The notes: generated by a model from the letters alone, not told the origin. A DNA stretch of 64,000 bases from Shimia abyssi (GCF_003014475.1 NZ_PYGJ01000002.1:453429-517428); one strand, 5' to 3'; positions 1 through 10,644 are shown, counted from the stretch's first letter. Translations and numbers: made by a program.

Positions 1-1
1 C

Positions 2-457
2 GCGGTGAACGGTGTCGTGACCGCAGCGGTGATTTATCTGCCCTTGCGCGACAAACTCTACAGCGCCACCAGCGGCAGCGGCGCCTATCTCAATGGCGCC
101 CCGATCCGATGCGCAACGCGTGCCTCGCTCGACGGCGCAAACCTCCTCGTGACGCGCCCGGTCATGGAGCCAAAACATTGGAAATCTCTCCCCCCAGACA
201 TCAAACGCAGCTACCGCCCCTCGCTAGCTTACCGCCTCGCGCTAGTGGCCGAAGGACGCTATGACGGGATGCTGACCTTGCGCCCAACTTGGGAATGGGA
301 TATTGCCGCCGGCGATTTGATCCTGCGAGAGGCTGGTGCTACGACCTCAAACCGAAGCGACGGTCCGCTGTTGTTCAACAATGCAGACCCACGTTTGAAG
401 GGTATGGTTACGGCCAATGCAGACCTGCATCGCAATATCTGTTCTGCGCTTGCGTAG
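2..457 (+). CDS. Inositol monophosphatase-family phosphatase, 3' part (CysQ/SuhB-like), cut by the window edge
   Basis: The reading frame is open to the left edge, so the N terminus lies outside the window and the GTG at base 5 is probably internal. The visible 150 residues are the C-terminal half of an IMPase-fold, Mg-dependent phosphatase. The segment WEWDIAAGDLILREAGA matches the second family signature (WDxAAGxxLxxEAGG), whose Asp binds metal. Near the start, the residues YSATSGSGAYLNGAPI match the family's conserved core. Members dephosphorylate inositol phosphates or 3'-phosphoadenosine 5'-phosphate. The stretch of divergence is typical of CysQ-like members, but the half present does not decide the substrate. 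It converges on the amidotransferase gene, whose stop directly abuts it. The family call is firm and the substrate is unknown. Confidence 0.85.
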   Translation, partial: AVNGVVTAAVIYLPLRDKLYSATSGSGAYLNGAPIRCATRASLDGANLLVTRPVMEPKHWKSLPPDIKRSYRPSLAYRLALVAEGRYDGMLTLRPTWEWDIAAGDLILREAGATTSNRSDGPLLFNNADPRLKGMVTANADLHRNICSALA

Positions 458-1195
458 TCAGCCCCGATAGCGCTCCACGAAATTCTTCAGAATCTTTTCG
501 GGTGCATGCACATCTGCCGCCCGACACATGTCGATCAATTTCTGCGCATCTTCTGGCGGGAAATAGCCTTTGTGCTTGTAAATATTGATCCGCACCTCAA
601 ACCCATCACTATCTGCCTCTGGGTGAAACTGCGTGGCATAGACGTTTTCGCCAAAACGGATCATTTGATATGGACATGTTGGCGCGCTGATCAGGTGCAC
701 GCACCCTTCGGGTAGGCGCTGAATTGCCTCCTTGTGGCCAACAAAAGCCTCGAACTGCTCTGGCAAACCCACCAAAACCGGATCACTTTGACCTGCTTTC
801 GTCAGAGAACAATCCGATGTGCCCACCTCTTCCGAGTACCTCTCCTTGGAAACGACCTTACCAAGATGATGACCCAAAATGCCAATTCCGTAGCAACAGC
901 CCAGAAATGGGAAATCACGCGCTGTGATTTCCGGCATTAGTGATAATACCGCGTCTTCAATCCGCGCTTCGACCGGGGTTTTCTGCTCAGGTGTATCACT
1001 CACACAGCCCGGCCCGCCACCAACAATCACGCCTGCGTAATTCTCCAACCGCAGATCAGCAGGCAGCGGGTCCTGATCTAATCGGACACGACGCACTTCT
1101 TTCGCCGACAGCCCGCTTTTGGTTAGAATGGCGGTAAACTCGTCATCCGACGCTTCGGTTTCAGGGCGCAATTGCAAGATTAGAAATGGTTTCAT
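458..1195 (-). CDS. Class I glutamine amidotransferase (GMP synthase-like domain protein)
   Basis: A stand-alone class I glutamine amidotransferase of 245 aa, which would hydrolyse glutamine and pass ammonia to a partner or act on a glutamyl substrate. The nucleophile elbow is FLGCCYG with catalytic Cys101. The His/Glu of the triad are in FHPE (H191, E193). An oxyanion-strand GGGPGCVSD lies near residue 59. The length is that of single-domain members annotated 'glutamine amidotransferase' or 'type 1 GATase', not of full GMP synthase, because no ATP-pyrophosphatase domain follows. Related proteins include gamma-glutamyl-polyamine hydrolases, but no partner gene here points to a substrate. It is transcribed convergently with the IMPase gene and divergently from waaA. 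Confidence 0.85.
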   Translation of the reverse strand: MKPFLILQLRPETEASDDEFTAILTKSGLSAKEVRRVRLDQDPLPADLRLENYAGVIVGGGPGCVSDTPEQKTPVEARIEDAVLSLMPEITARDFPFLGCCYGIGILGHHLGKVVSKERYSEEVGTSDCSLTKAGQSDPVLVGLPEQFEAFVGHKEAIQRLPEGCVHLISAPTCPYQMIRFGENVYATQFHPEADSDGFEVRINIYKHKGYFPPEDAQKLIDMCRAADVHAPEKILKNFVERYRG

Positions 1196-1339
1196 GGGCT
1201 ATTCCCGTCAAACAACGTTGCAAATGGGTGCCCGATTGCGCCCTTCTCGTCAACCGATCAGGTCACACACGTCTTCACCTCTTGAGGCCGCCCCTCATCG
1301 CGCCTAGTTTGCAGTCACACCCAAGTCCGGAGTCGCCCA

Positions 1340-2563
1340 ATGGCACGCTCGCTCAGCCTTGCGGCCTACATGGCCTTTGCACGCCGTCAACCGACCAGCC
1401 TGCCTAAAATCACCATGCCGCGTGCGGATGGCGAATTGATCTGGATACATTGCGCCGATCCTGATCGCTCCCGTACGCTGGCACAGCTTGGTCTTCGCCT
1501 CGCCGCACAACGTTTGAATGCGACGGTTCTGTTGACGACATCACCCGGCCAACGTCCTAAACAAGAGTTGCCAGAAGGTGTGGTGTGGCAGGAATGCCCT
1601 TCAGAAAACCCCAGCGACGTACGCGTGTTTCTCAATCATTGGCGGCCTGATCTGATGGTCTGGCTTGGCCCGTGGCTGCGCCCTGTTTTGATCGACGATG
1701 CCAAACGCCGCGGCGTTGCGTCAATTCTGGTAGAGGCCGATACACTCGGACTCGCCAATCGTCGCTGGCGCTGGTTGCCGGAGCCGACACAGGCAACTCT
1801 GCGCCTATTCAGCTCCGTTTTTGCGATGCATAGGATGGCGGCTGATAGATTTCAAAAACCACTTAAGGACACGCCGACAATCGTACATAATAGCGGCCCA
1901 TTGTCCGAGGAAAGCCAACCTCTGCCCTACAATGAAACCGACCTGAATGAGCTACGCACAGCCTGTGCTGGGCGTCCGGTCTGGCTCGCGGCGCGAATGC
2001 AACTTCAGGAACTGCCTCTGGTGCTGAACGCGTATCGCAAAGTTCTGCGCCTGTCGCACCGGATGTTGCTAATCGTTGTCCCCGATACTCCTGAATGCGC
2101 ACCAACCATGCGACAGGCGCTTATTGATGCGGGCTTGCGCTTCTGCGAATGGGAAGATGGCGCTTTTCCCAATGACAACACCCATGTTCTTTTAGCCGAA
2201 ACGACTGATGAACTGGGCCTCTGGTTTCGCGCAGCTCCAGTCACTCTGATGGGGTCATCCCTCGCATCTGGATTTGGTGGCCGTGACCCACTTGAACCCG
2301 CAGCGCTTGGTTCAGCTATCCTCCATGGGCCAAGCGTACGCAGACACCTTGACGCCTATAACCGCCTGTCCAAGGCAGGCGGCGCACAGCTTGTTAAAGA
2401 CGCCAATGGGCTTGCCGAACATTTGACCCGCCTGACCGCACCAGACAAAGCTGCGGCTATGGCCCATGCAGGTTGGCAGGTTGTGTCTGCAGGGGCAGAA
2501 GTGTCGGACCAGATTGTTGCCGAAGCCCAGCGCCTGCTGGACGAAAAAGAGGTCTACGCATGA
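1340..2563 (+). CDS. waaA: 3-deoxy-D-manno-octulosonic acid (Kdo) transferase
   Basis: Family GT30 enzyme that transfers Kdo from CMP-Kdo to lipid IVA on the cytoplasmic face of the inner membrane, an early LPS core step. The 407 residues show the two-lobed GT-B layout. The C-terminal lobe has the acceptor/donor signature [28 protein letters not shown] (about residues 302-329), corresponding to the family's GGS(F/L)..GGHNxLEPA motif. A CGGAG-type ribosome site precedes the ATG by about 8 nt. The next gene, lpxK, starts inside this stop codon (ATGA), so the two lipid A genes are translationally coupled. The product is somewhat divergent from enterobacterial WaaA, but the lpxK linkage makes the call solid. 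Confidence 0.9.
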   Translation: MARSLSLAAYMAFARRQPTSLPKITMPRADGELIWIHCADPDRSRTLAQLGLRLAAQRLNATVLLTTSPGQRPKQELPEGVVWQECPSENPSDVRVFLNHWRPDLMVWLGPWLRPVLIDDAKRRGVASILVEADTLGLANRRWRWLPEPTQATLRLFSSVFAMHRMAADRFQKPLKDTPTIVHNSGPLSEESQPLPYNETDLNELRTACAGRPVWLAARMQLQELPLVLNAYRKVLRLSHRMLLIVVPDTPECAPTMRQALIDAGLRFCEWEDGAFPNDNTHVLLAETTDELGLWFRAAPVTLMGSSLASGFGGRDPLEPAALGSAILHGPSVRRHLDAYNRLSKAGGAQLVKDANGLAEHLTRLTAPDKAAAMAHAGWQVVSAGAEVSDQIVAEAQRLLDEKEVYA

Positions 2564-3567
2564 GACCCCCATCGTTCTGGCAAAACCCACCAGAGCGCCC
2601 CGGCTGGCAAGCGCGTCTTTTGTCCCCTTTGGGGCATCTCTATGGGCGCACCACCAGAAATAGGAATGCCGGACTGGTCAACGCCCTTCGCGCCGACATT
2701 CCTGTGATTTGCATTGGCAACCTGAACGCTGGCGGCACCGGCAAAACCCCCACTGCAATCGCGCTTGCCCAGCATCTTCAATCTCAAGGCTTAGAACCAC
2801 ATGTCGTCTCGCGTGGCTATGGCGGGTCGCTTCACGGTCCGGTCCAGGTGTCGGAACGTACACATACCGCGGACCAAACAGGTGACGAACCACTGCTACT
2901 TGCGGCATTTGCCCCTACCTGGGTCGCCAAGGATCGCGCGCTTGGCGTGACTGCGGCACAAAAGGCCGGGGCCGATCTGATCCTGCTTGATGACGGGTTC
3001 CAGAACCCAACAGTGCACAAAGATGTCTCGATCATCGTGGTCGATGCTGCACGTGGATTTGGCAATGGCCGCTGTATCCCCGCAGGCCCACTGCGCGAAC
3101 CGGTCCAGCAGGGATTAGCCCGTGCTGATCTTGCCCTATCGATCGGCGACGCCTCAGCTCAGAGGCAGTTTCAAAGCCAATGGGGTGCGCAAATCACATT
3201 GCCCCACCTCACCGGGGCCTTGACCCCGTTGCAAACCGGCATGGACTGGGCCGGCACCCGGTTTTTGGCTTTTGCTGGCATCGGCCATCCGGCCAAGTTT
3301 TTTGAAACACTGCGCAACCTCGGAGCCAATGTTATTCGCGAACAACCGCTGGACGATCACCAAAAGCTCTCCACCACGCTGTTGACCCGCCTCGAAACCG
3401 AGGCCCGCAACCTTGGTGCACAACTTGTCACCACTGAAAAAGATGCTGTGCGCCTGCCCCAAGAGATGCGCCCGCGAGTTTTGACATTGCCCGTGCGGCT
3501 TGCCGTCGATTGCTGGGCGCCTCTCGACAGCTTAACTCAAGCACGGCTCAACCATCTCAAAAAATAA
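2560..3567 (+). CDS. lpxK: Tetraacyldisaccharide 4'-kinase
   Basis: Phosphorylates the 4' position of the tetraacyldisaccharide 1-phosphate to give lipid IVA. It is a membrane-associated P-loop kinase of 335 aa, the usual length. The Walker A segment GGTGKT (58-63) sits after the conserved CIGNLNAGG strand. The family's LDDGFQN segment (about residues 145-151) is present. The start chosen is the ATG that overlaps the waaA stop as ATGA; a longer frame opens 87 bases upstream but would lie wholly inside waaA. It forms an operon with waaA and converges on the DsbA-like gene. Confidence 0.95.
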   Translation: MRPPSFWQNPPERPGWQARLLSPLGHLYGRTTRNRNAGLVNALRADIPVICIGNLNAGGTGKTPTAIALAQHLQSQGLEPHVVSRGYGGSLHGPVQVSERTHTADQTGDEPLLLAAFAPTWVAKDRALGVTAAQKAGADLILLDDGFQNPTVHKDVSIIVVDAARGFGNGRCIPAGPLREPVQQGLARADLALSIGDASAQRQFQSQWGAQITLPHLTGALTPLQTGMDWAGTRFLAFAGIGHPAKFFETLRNLGANVIREQPLDDHQKLSTTLLTRLETEARNLGAQLVTTEKDAVRLPQEMRPRVLTLPVRLAVDCWAPLDSLTQARLNHLKK

Positions 3568-3590
3568 GGCCGCCTCGAATGGGCGACCTT
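3559..3590 (-). terminator. Intrinsic terminator of the DUF721-DsbA operon
   Basis: On the minus strand, AAGGTCGCC pairs with GGCGGCCTT (one G-U pair) across a 7-nt loop and is followed by ATTTTTTGAG. It lies about 25 bases past the DsbA-like stop. The U-rich tail falls on the lpxK stop codon, so the structure may also serve lpxK as a hairpin without a good tail. Confidence 0.7.
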
Positions 3591-3614
3591 TGGCGTTCTT
3601 CAGCGTGGATTGCA

Positions 3615-4307
3615 TTAGCCTTCCAGCTTTTCGTCCAACAGCTTGCTCAATTCGCGATAGCTCATGTTCGAATGCTTATCGCCATTGATGATCAACGTCG
3701 GCGTCCCCGAGATGTCATCTGCACTCGCGTTTTCCTGATACCACGCAATCAAAGCCTTGGCCTTATCTTCGTTCTGCAAACAGGCCTGCAATTGATCGTC
3801 TTCCAGACCGGCAAGACGCCCGGTCTTGCGCAACGCATCGGCAATCGCCACAGGATCACCCGCGCGCGACCATTCCGACTGCGACTCCATCAACAGATCG
3901 GTGATGCCAAAGAACCGCTCTTGTCCGCCACAACGCGCCACCATCGCCGCCCACAGGCCAAAGCGATCAAAATATACATCACGGAAAATGAACTTAACTT
4001 TGCCAGTGTCAATGTAGTTCGCCTTCAGGTCCTTAAAGACATTCTCATGAAAGCTCGCACAATGAGGGCAGGTGAATGAGGCATATTCAATCATCGTAAT
4101 CGGCGCATCCTCAGCACCCATCACCATCTCGACAACCTCGTCAGAGTTTGCCGACGCTTCGTCCGAGGCCACCAACTGAACGTTTTCGATCGCGTCCAGC
4201 GTCAACGTGTTCTGGGCCAGTGCGCTCTGCGTCGGCTGGGCAAACCAATAGGCGCCGCCCGCCACAGCAGTCGCCGCCACCAATGCAATCGGAATGAGAC
4301 GGTTCAT
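3615..4307 (-). CDS. DsbA-family thiol:disulfide oxidoreductase, exported
   Basis: Periplasmic thioredoxin-fold protein of 230 aa, likely to oxidise or isomerise disulfides in secreted proteins. An N-terminal signal or anchor segment (residues 4-22, hydrophobic) is followed by an Ala-rich cleavage region ending ALA near residue 31. The redox motif is CPHC (80-83), as in DsbA. The cis-proline segment GTPTLIING lies near residue 200. It resembles the alphaproteobacterial DsbA/TrbB-like 'thioredoxin domain' group (BdbD/DsbA type) more than classical E. coli DsbA. The start codon directly abuts the stop of the DUF721 gene, so the two are co-transcribed. Confidence 0.9.
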   Translation of the reverse strand: MNRLIPIALVAATAVAGGAYWFAQPTQSALAQNTLTLDAIENVQLVASDEASANSDEVVEMVMGAEDAPITMIEYASFTCPHCASFHENVFKDLKANYIDTGKVKFIFRDVYFDRFGLWAAMVARCGGQERFFGITDLLMESQSEWSRAGDPVAIADALRKTGRLAGLEDDQLQACLQNEDKAKALIAWYQENASADDISGTPTLIINGDKHSNMSYRELSKLLDEKLEG

Positions 4308-4823
4308 CTAAAAACCTTTCTTTTCATTTTTGTGTTTCGTCATAACATTTCCTGCGAGCCGCTCTAACGCAGCGCGCAAATCTGGGTCGCCCACAGGTGC
4401 CGCCACTTTGGCGGCCTGCTCTTGAACCTCTGGATCGGGCCCCGATTTTTCCGCTTTGGGTTTTGGGGCAAAATTTGCCTGTCCTTCGGCAAACCCTGTC
4501 GGCGCGGTCTGGGTAAATCGCAAACGCGCAATCGCATTATAGCCATAGGCTGCATTGACCCGCGCCCGCAGCGTTTCTTTTTGCATCTCCAGCATTGGCG
4601 CCTGCGCACCTGTGGTCAGCACCGTCAAGGTCGCACCAAACCCTTGCCGTCCGTATTTCACATCAACCGGTTTACAGATCTTGGCGATATCCTCACCTAC
4701 TATTTCGCCCCAATGGGTGATCACGCGCGACACCGCAAAACCACGGCTCTCGCCCGCCGACCGTATCCGGTCGCGCAACAGCGAGGACGTGCGTTTGAAA
4801 CCTTTGGTCGTGGCGCGGCGCAT
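4308..4823 (-). CDS. DUF721 domain protein (DciA-like, helicase-loader related)
   Basis: 171-aa protein whose N-terminal 100 residues match the DUF721 family: a Trp-centred segment VITHWGEIVGEDIAKICKP and a following strand pair ending in the LEMQKETLRARVNAAYG helix. In many bacteria that lack DnaC, DUF721 proteins (DciA) assist loading of the replicative helicase DnaB. That role is known for the family but is inferred here. The C-terminal 60 residues are Pro/Ala/Lys-rich and look disordered. It lies upstream of the DsbA-like gene in one operon and diverges from mutY, an arrangement also common in alphaproteobacteria. Confidence 0.8.
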   Translation of the reverse strand: MRRATTKGFKRTSSLLRDRIRSAGESRGFAVSRVITHWGEIVGEDIAKICKPVDVKYGRQGFGATLTVLTTGAQAPMLEMQKETLRARVNAAYGYNAIARLRFTQTAPTGFAEGQANFAPKPKAEKSGPDPEVQEQAAKVAAPVGDPDLRAALERLAGNVMTKHKNEKKGF

Positions 4824-4909
4824 GACGGTCTTGCATCCTTGTCTCAGGCATTATCTTAGTGTGCCAGCGGCGTCGCACCAGCGAAACCGTCTCAAAAAGG
4901 AGATAACAG

Positions 4910-5968
4910 TTGCGTGAAATGCCACAAGCCTCGGACTTGTTGGAATGGTATGACGCCCATGCGCGCAAAATGCCATGGCGGATTGCGCCTGCAGATCGGA
5001 TGCGCGGCGTTTTGCCAGACCCATACCGCGTATGGCTTTCCGAGATCATGCTCCAACAAACCACTGTTGCCGCTGTCAAAGATTATTTCGAACGTTTCAC
5101 CGCCCGCTGGCCGACCATTCAGGCCCTGGCCGACGCCGAAGACGGCGATGTCATGGGCGAATGGGCTGGGCTCGGTTACTACGCCCGCGCGCGCAATTTG
5201 TTGAAATGCGCCCGTGCAATTGCAACCGATCTCGACGGACAATTCCCCGACACAATGGAAGGGCTGCTGGCCCTGCCCGGCATTGGGCCTTACACAGCCG
5301 CCGCCATATCGTCGATCGCCTTTGATCAGCCCGCCACGGTTGTGGATGGCAATGTAGAACGCGTCATGGCGCGCCTGTTTAACGAACACACACCCTTACC
5401 CGAGGCCAAACCGATCCTAACCGATTTCGCCACTAACCTGACCCCGCAACAACGCCCCGGCGATTATGCACAGGCGGTAATGGACCTTGGAGCAACCATT
5501 TGCACGCCGCGCAATCCAGCATGCGGTATCTGCGTCTGGCGGTCGCCTTGCTTGGCGCGAGAACTGGGCACAGCCGCGGAACTTCCCCAAAAGACGCCGA
5601 AGAAACCCAAACCCATCCGCTATGGCACCGCCTATATCGCCAGCCGAGTAGACGGTGCGCTACTGCTCGAACGCCGCCCGGACAAGGGGCTGCTTGGTGG
5701 TATGCTGGGATGGCCCGGCTCGGACTGGACCGAGGGTGAAACACCGCCCCATGCCGCCCCCATCCGCGCGGAATGGAAAACACAAACCGCCGAAGCGCGC
5801 CACACCTTCACCCATTTCCACCTACGACTAACCGTCAAAACATCGCTCGTACCGATGGATCGCGAACCCAAGATTGGTGAATTTCTGGCATTGGAAGACT
5901 TTCGCCCATCCGACTTGCCCACTGTCATGCGCAAGGCGTTTGACCTTTATCGCAACGTAAACACCTAA
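4910..5968 (+). CDS. mutY: A/G-specific adenine DNA glycosylase
   Basis: Removes adenine mispaired with 8-oxoguanine. Domain order in 352 aa: helix-hairpin-helix/GPD glycosylase core with EIMLQQTTV near residue 45 and LPGIGPYTAAAI near 122, then a [4Fe-4S] loop with Cys spacing C-x6-C-x2-C-x5-C (ICTPRNPACGICVWRSPC, near 190-207), then a Nudix-like MutT-related C-terminal domain that reads 8-oxoG (GGMLGWPG near 263). The start is TTG at 4910, supported by AAGGAG seven bases upstream. An in-frame ATG at 4919 is too far from that site to be favoured but remains possible. It is divergent from the DUF721 gene. Confidence 0.95.
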   Translation: MREMPQASDLLEWYDAHARKMPWRIAPADRMRGVLPDPYRVWLSEIMLQQTTVAAVKDYFERFTARWPTIQALADAEDGDVMGEWAGLGYYARARNLLKCARAIATDLDGQFPDTMEGLLALPGIGPYTAAAISSIAFDQPATVVDGNVERVMARLFNEHTPLPEAKPILTDFATNLTPQQRPGDYAQAVMDLGATICTPRNPACGICVWRSPCLARELGTAAELPQKTPKKPKPIRYGTAYIASRVDGALLLERRPDKGLLGGMLGWPGSDWTEGETPPHAAPIRAEWKTQTAEARHTFTHFHLRLTVKTSLVPMDREPKIGEFLALEDFRPSDLPTVMRKAFDLYRNVNT

Positions 5969-6031
5969 TCCAATTGCCGCGCGCGTTGCGGCACACCATA
6001 CTGCACACGCGTGTGTGTGAGAGGAGAGATC

Positions 6032-7165
6032 ATGGTTTCGTCATCGCAAATCGCAAAGTTCAGTAGTGCGCTGCCATTCTGGCTGTCTATCTTGCTGGTT
6101 CCGCTGATCTGGATCGTGGCCAGTGCGGGCGGTTGGTGGGTGATCCTGTTACCGATTTGCACCTGGTTCCTCTTTTCAGTTCTGGACGTCATAACCGGGT
6201 TGAACTTGGAAAACGCTGATACCGAAACGTCCGAGGACGACCTCTACTGGTATCGCGCAATAACCATGATGTGGCCGTTTCTTGAGTTCGTAACGCTATT
6301 TGGCCTGATCTACTACGCCACACATACCGACCACCTCTCGGTCGCGGCCATGGTTGGGCTGTTCTTTGGAATGGGAATCCTGTCGGGCACAATCGGCATC
6401 GTCTATAGCCACGAACTGATGCACCAAAAGAATAAGACCGAACGTTTCCTGGGCGATTTCCTGCTCTCGATGGTGCTCTACTCGCACTTCCGCTCTGAAC
6501 ATCTGCTGGTGCATCACCGCTATGTTGGCACACCACGCGATCCGGTGACCGCACGTTATAACGAAGGCTTCCTGCGTTTTTTCCCGCGTGTCCTGCGCGA
6601 GTCGCTGATATCCGCGTTCAAGGCGGAAAGGGCCAAGCTCGAACGCAAAAACCTACCTTGGACTGATTTGTCCAATCCGTTCTTCAGGTATTGGGCACTC
6701 CAAGGCGCGATGCTATTGCTCGCGCTTATTTTGGGCGGATGGGTCGGTTTGCTATTGTTCTTGTGGCAAGCGCTGAGCGCCATTTGGCAGCTGGAGCTAA
6801 CCAATTACGTCGAGCATTACGGGCTTACCCGCAAACACCTTGGCGAAGGCAAATACGAACATGTCAAACCACATCATAGCTGGAACGCCGCGCACAAGGC
6901 GTCAAACTGGTTGCTGATTAACCTCCAACGCCATTCGGATCATCACTACAAACCCGACCGCCGCTTTCCATTACTACAAAACCATACCGCCGATGAGGCG
7001 CCGCAATTGCCATTTGGCTACCCAATCATGACCGTGACCGCGATGATTCCACCCATATGGCGGCGTGTAATGAACCCACGTGTGCGCAAATGGCGCGCGA
7101 TGTATTATCCCGAGATCACCGATTGGATGCCTTACAAAAAGGCAACCAATCCCTTGCCACGCTGA
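6032..7165 (+). CDS. alkB: AlkB-type membrane di-iron alkane 1-monooxygenase
   Basis: Integral membrane non-heme di-iron hydroxylase, expected to hydroxylate n-alkanes or similar hydrocarbons at the terminal carbon using electrons from rubredoxin or ferredoxin. Paired hydrophobic helices occupy roughly residues 12-50 and 75-125. The histidine boxes are HELMH (about 128), HLLVHH (about 158) and LQRHSDHH (about 295), plus the AlkB-specific NYVEHYGL segment (about 257). The ATG chosen follows GAGAGGAGA; a GTG 21 bases upstream covers that ribosome site and is unlikely. Length (377 aa) fits AlkB. No rubredoxin gene adjoins it. A ferredoxin/rubredoxin-reductase-like gene lies 29 kb away. Confidence 0.88.
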   Translation: MVSSSQIAKFSSALPFWLSILLVPLIWIVASAGGWWVILLPICTWFLFSVLDVITGLNLENADTETSEDDLYWYRAITMMWPFLEFVTLFGLIYYATHTDHLSVAAMVGLFFGMGILSGTIGIVYSHELMHQKNKTERFLGDFLLSMVLYSHFRSEHLLVHHRYVGTPRDPVTARYNEGFLRFFPRVLRESLISAFKAERAKLERKNLPWTDLSNPFFRYWALQGAMLLLALILGGWVGLLLFLWQALSAIWQLELTNYVEHYGLTRKHLGEGKYEHVKPHHSWNAAHKASNWLLINLQRHSDHHYKPDRRFPLLQNHTADEAPQLPFGYPIMTVTAMIPPIWRRVMNPRVRKWRAMYYPEITDWMPYKKATNPLPR

Positions 7166-7172
7166 ACAACGG

Positions 7173-7200
7173 GTAGGTCGGACAAATTTGTCCGACTTAC
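7173..7200. repeat. Dispersed palindromic repeat, copy A (carries the cyclase stop codon)
   Basis: Perfect 20-bp palindrome GTCGGACAAATTTGTCCGAC with GTA/TAC-type flanks, 28 bp in all. Read on the minus strand it matches copy B at 36347-36374 at 27 of 28 positions. The TAA stop of the minus-strand cyclase gene (7197-7199) is part of the repeat. It also sits just after alkB, so it could terminate transcription from either side. Confidence 0.85.
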
Positions 7201-8603
7201 GAAATCGACTGTTCCGCTGGCCGCTCAAACGCCCACACGGTCAGTTTGCGTTCCACACCGCGGATGTCCTGATCTTCGAACCTACGCAGTCCACTTAGAC
7301 AGTCATGACCGCCTTCCGACACCACTTCGTCGTGCATGCCGTCACTGATCACCAGCCGCGCATTCAAACCACGTGTCAGCGCCTCCAAACGCGAGGCCAC
7401 GTTTACAGTGTTGCCAACAACGGCAAACTCCAACCGGTTCGCACCAATATCAGCCAGAACCGCAGGCCCGTAATGCGCCCCGAACCCAACTCGCAACGGT
7501 ATCAGCCCACGCGCAATCCGATCATTGTTCCACACATCCATCCGCTCCATCATGTCATGCACGCATTCCAGCGCATTGATCGCATCTCGCTCCGTCGGCT
7601 CCGGCGTGCCAAATGTGACCATCAACCCGTCACCCAAATACTTGTCCAGCGTGCCACCATGAGAAAACACCGCAGTTTCCATCAGAACATGAAACTCCCT
7701 CAGCGTCTCGATCACCTCTTCTGGTCGGCGCTCGGCGGCGAACTCCGTGAACCCCACGATATCGACAAACAGCACCGCAATGTCGTGGTTGCGGATTTTC
7801 TTGAGTGGTTCATCATTGGTCGACAGCGCCTCAACCACGTTTGGCGAGAAATACCTCGATAGGTTGGTCCGTTCTCGCTCCAACGCTGCATTAGAGCGCA
7901 GCAACCCGTTAAACCGACGCACCGACACCGCAAGGCTCAGCGCTACGATAAGGAACACCGCAATCTCCTGCACTCGCAGCTCTACTCGGTAACTGTTCGG
8001 GTCAAGCAACAGCGCCATATCCGGCTGATCCGGAAAGGCACCGATCATGCCCTCGCTCAAACCCGGCAATGGCTCGACCAACCAAAGCGACAGCATTAAC
8101 GCCCCAAGCCACAGCCCCGCCGTCCATGTACCAATGGCAATCACCGTGCGCCATGAATAGGCCAACGTGCCCCCCGCCAGCAGAACAAAGAAATAGATGA
8201 AGTTCTCAAATCGGTACTGCATTGCGTGTGGCCAAGTCTGCTCACTAAGCGGATTTGGCCCGACCATGCCCAACGTCATCAGGAACAGATCGAAAAAGAT
8301 CAAACCAAGCTCAAGCTTGGACTGCCCCACCTTGCCCACCCGGCGCATCAACCAACCATTTAGGCACAACAGTCCCAGAATGGCCTCGTAATACAGGACC
8401 TCGGGAAACGGCACCAGAAACAGCAGCAGCACCGCAATGACACCCATCGCAAACCACCGCACCCGCACCGCGAGCTCCAGCCCCTCGGCCTTGTGCCGTG
8501 CCAGAACAGCTTCGGTATATTGATACTCCGGGCTGTCTGTCTGCGGAAAATCTTCCTGTCGGCGTTGCTGAAACAAAGACCTGATCGGATGCGCACGCGC
8601 CAT
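7197..8603 (-). CDS. Membrane-bound class III adenylate cyclase
   Basis: Makes cyclic AMP from ATP at the inner membrane. About 468 aa: a cytoplasmic N terminus, then hydrophobic helices in two groups (roughly residues 45-125 and 145-190, about five to six segments), a further helix near 225-245, a short linker (LSRYFSPNVVEAL), and a class III catalytic domain from about residue 280. Metal-binding Asp residues are in AVLFVDIVGF and KYLGDG. The Lys in DKYLGDG and the NVASRLE segment are the substrate and transition-state residues expected of an active adenylate cyclase. The ATG at 8603 is preferred over the GTG at 8648 because AAGG precedes it. The gene ends within a dispersed palindrome. Confidence 0.88.
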   Translation of the reverse strand: MARAHPIRSLFQQRRQEDFPQTDSPEYQYTEAVLARHKAEGLELAVRVRWFAMGVIAVLLLFLVPFPEVLYYEAILGLLCLNGWLMRRVGKVGQSKLELGLIFFDLFLMTLGMVGPNPLSEQTWPHAMQYRFENFIYFFVLLAGGTLAYSWRTVIAIGTWTAGLWLGALMLSLWLVEPLPGLSEGMIGAFPDQPDMALLLDPNSYRVELRVQEIAVFLIVALSLAVSVRRFNGLLRSNAALERERTNLSRYFSPNVVEALSTNDEPLKKIRNHDIAVLFVDIVGFTEFAAERRPEEVIETLREFHVLMETAVFSHGGTLDKYLGDGLMVTFGTPEPTERDAINALECVHDMMERMDVWNNDRIARGLIPLRVGFGAHYGPAVLADIGANRLEFAVVGNTVNVASRLEALTRGLNARLVISDGMHDEVVSEGGHDCLSGLRRFEDQDIRGVERKLTVWAFERPAEQSIS

Positions 8604-8666
8604 CGCTGAAAACCTTATGAGTAAACTCTTCGGTTTAGATAGTGCCACAAGGCTAATTTAAAAGGC

Positions 8667-8694
8667 AAAAAAACCCCGCCGATGGTCGGCGGGG
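8667..8694 (-). terminator. Strong intrinsic terminator of ccrM
   Basis: On the minus strand an 8-bp GC stem (CCCCGCCG with CGGCGGGG, 5-nt loop) is followed directly by seven T. A second hairpin with a 9-bp stem (GGTGCCTGT with ACAGGCACC, 8703-8735) lies between it and the ccrM stop. Confidence 0.9.
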
Positions 8695-8766
8695 CAAGTC
8701 GTGGTGCCTGTATTACAAGTCAGGCCACAGGCACCGGCGGTATTCTTATCTATTCCAAGCGTCGTA

Positions 8767-9921
<1,155 letters not shown>

Positions 9922-9938
9922 TTATTGAGACTAAGGAT

Positions 9939-9977
9939 GAGTCAAACACGATTCGGCGTCAATTTCTTTTTTGAATC
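9939..9977. promoter_or_regulatory. Cluster of three GANTC sites in the ccrM leader/promoter
   Basis: GAGTC at 9939-9943, GATTC at 9950-9954 and GAATC at 9973-9977, all in the 108-bp gap between rnhB and ccrM. About one GANTC per 256 bp is expected by chance. In Caulobacter the ccrM promoter region also carries GANTC sites, and methylation tunes its expression. Confidence 0.65.
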
Positions 9978-9990
9978 AACAGGTTAGTTT

Positions 9991-10608
9991 TTAGCCTTGA
10001 TACAAGATATTGTGTACCGGTTTGAACGAACGCCTATGATGTGGTGTTACCCCCAGATTTTGGAGCGCCGCTTTGTGGCTTTTTGACGGATAACCGGCAT
10101 TCGTCTCCCAACCATAGCCCGGATATTGATTTGCAAGGTCCCTCATTATGCGATCCCGTGTGATTTTTGCCACAATCGACGCCGCCGCAATCGAAACGGA
10201 TCGCGCATCACCTTTCACAATCGCCGCTGACGGGATCTCCAAACCACGCGGGATCATGTTGCCATCGATCAGCAAATAATCCGGAACAGATTGCAGCCCC
10301 TGCACCGCCCGCTCGATCGCCAGATGGCTGGCCCGCAGGATATTGATCTCGTCTATCTCCTCGACACTGGCATGCGCTACTGACACATCCGCCTGCGCCA
10401 CAATCAGCTCGTACAAAACATCCCGCCGCTTGGCCGACAACTTTTTTGAATCATTCAGACCGTCTGGTATCTTATCAGGATCCAGCACCACCGCCGCCGC
10501 TGTCACCGGCCCCGCCAGCGGGCCACGGCCCACCTCGTCCACACCGGCAACACGGCTCGCGCCATGTCCGTATGCGCTCAGTTCAAGGGAAAAATCAGGA
10601 TAGTCCAT
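9991..10608 (-). CDS. rnhB: Ribonuclease HII
   Basis: Removes ribonucleotides and RNA primers from RNA-DNA hybrids. The 205-aa product has the type 2 RNase H active site: the Asp-Glu pair of AGVDEVGRGPLAGP near residue 20 and the later acidic residue in DYLLIDGN. KITRDRIM and the C-terminal NAGYPSKSH stretch are the conserved substrate-binding segments. The ATG at 10608 is preceded by GGGAGAG. A longer frame adds 18 residues but has no ribosome site. It lies immediately upstream of ccrM on the same strand. Confidence 0.95.
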   Translation of the reverse strand: MDYPDFSLELSAYGHGASRVAGVDEVGRGPLAGPVTAAAVVLDPDKIPDGLNDSKKLSAKRRDVLYELIVAQADVSVAHASVEEIDEINILRASHLAIERAVQGLQSVPDYLLIDGNMIPRGLEIPSAAIVKGDARSVSIAAASIVAKITRDRIMRDLANQYPGYGWETNAGYPSKSHKAALQNLGVTPHHRRSFKPVHNILYQG

Positions 10609-10644
10609 AGTCTCTCCCAACCATGCCAGATCACACCATGCAAC

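Noticed and set aside
6011..6031. GTG start for the alkane hydroxylase 21 bases upstream of the ATG
   Set aside because: The longer start would cover the GAGAGGAG ribosome site that positions the ATG.
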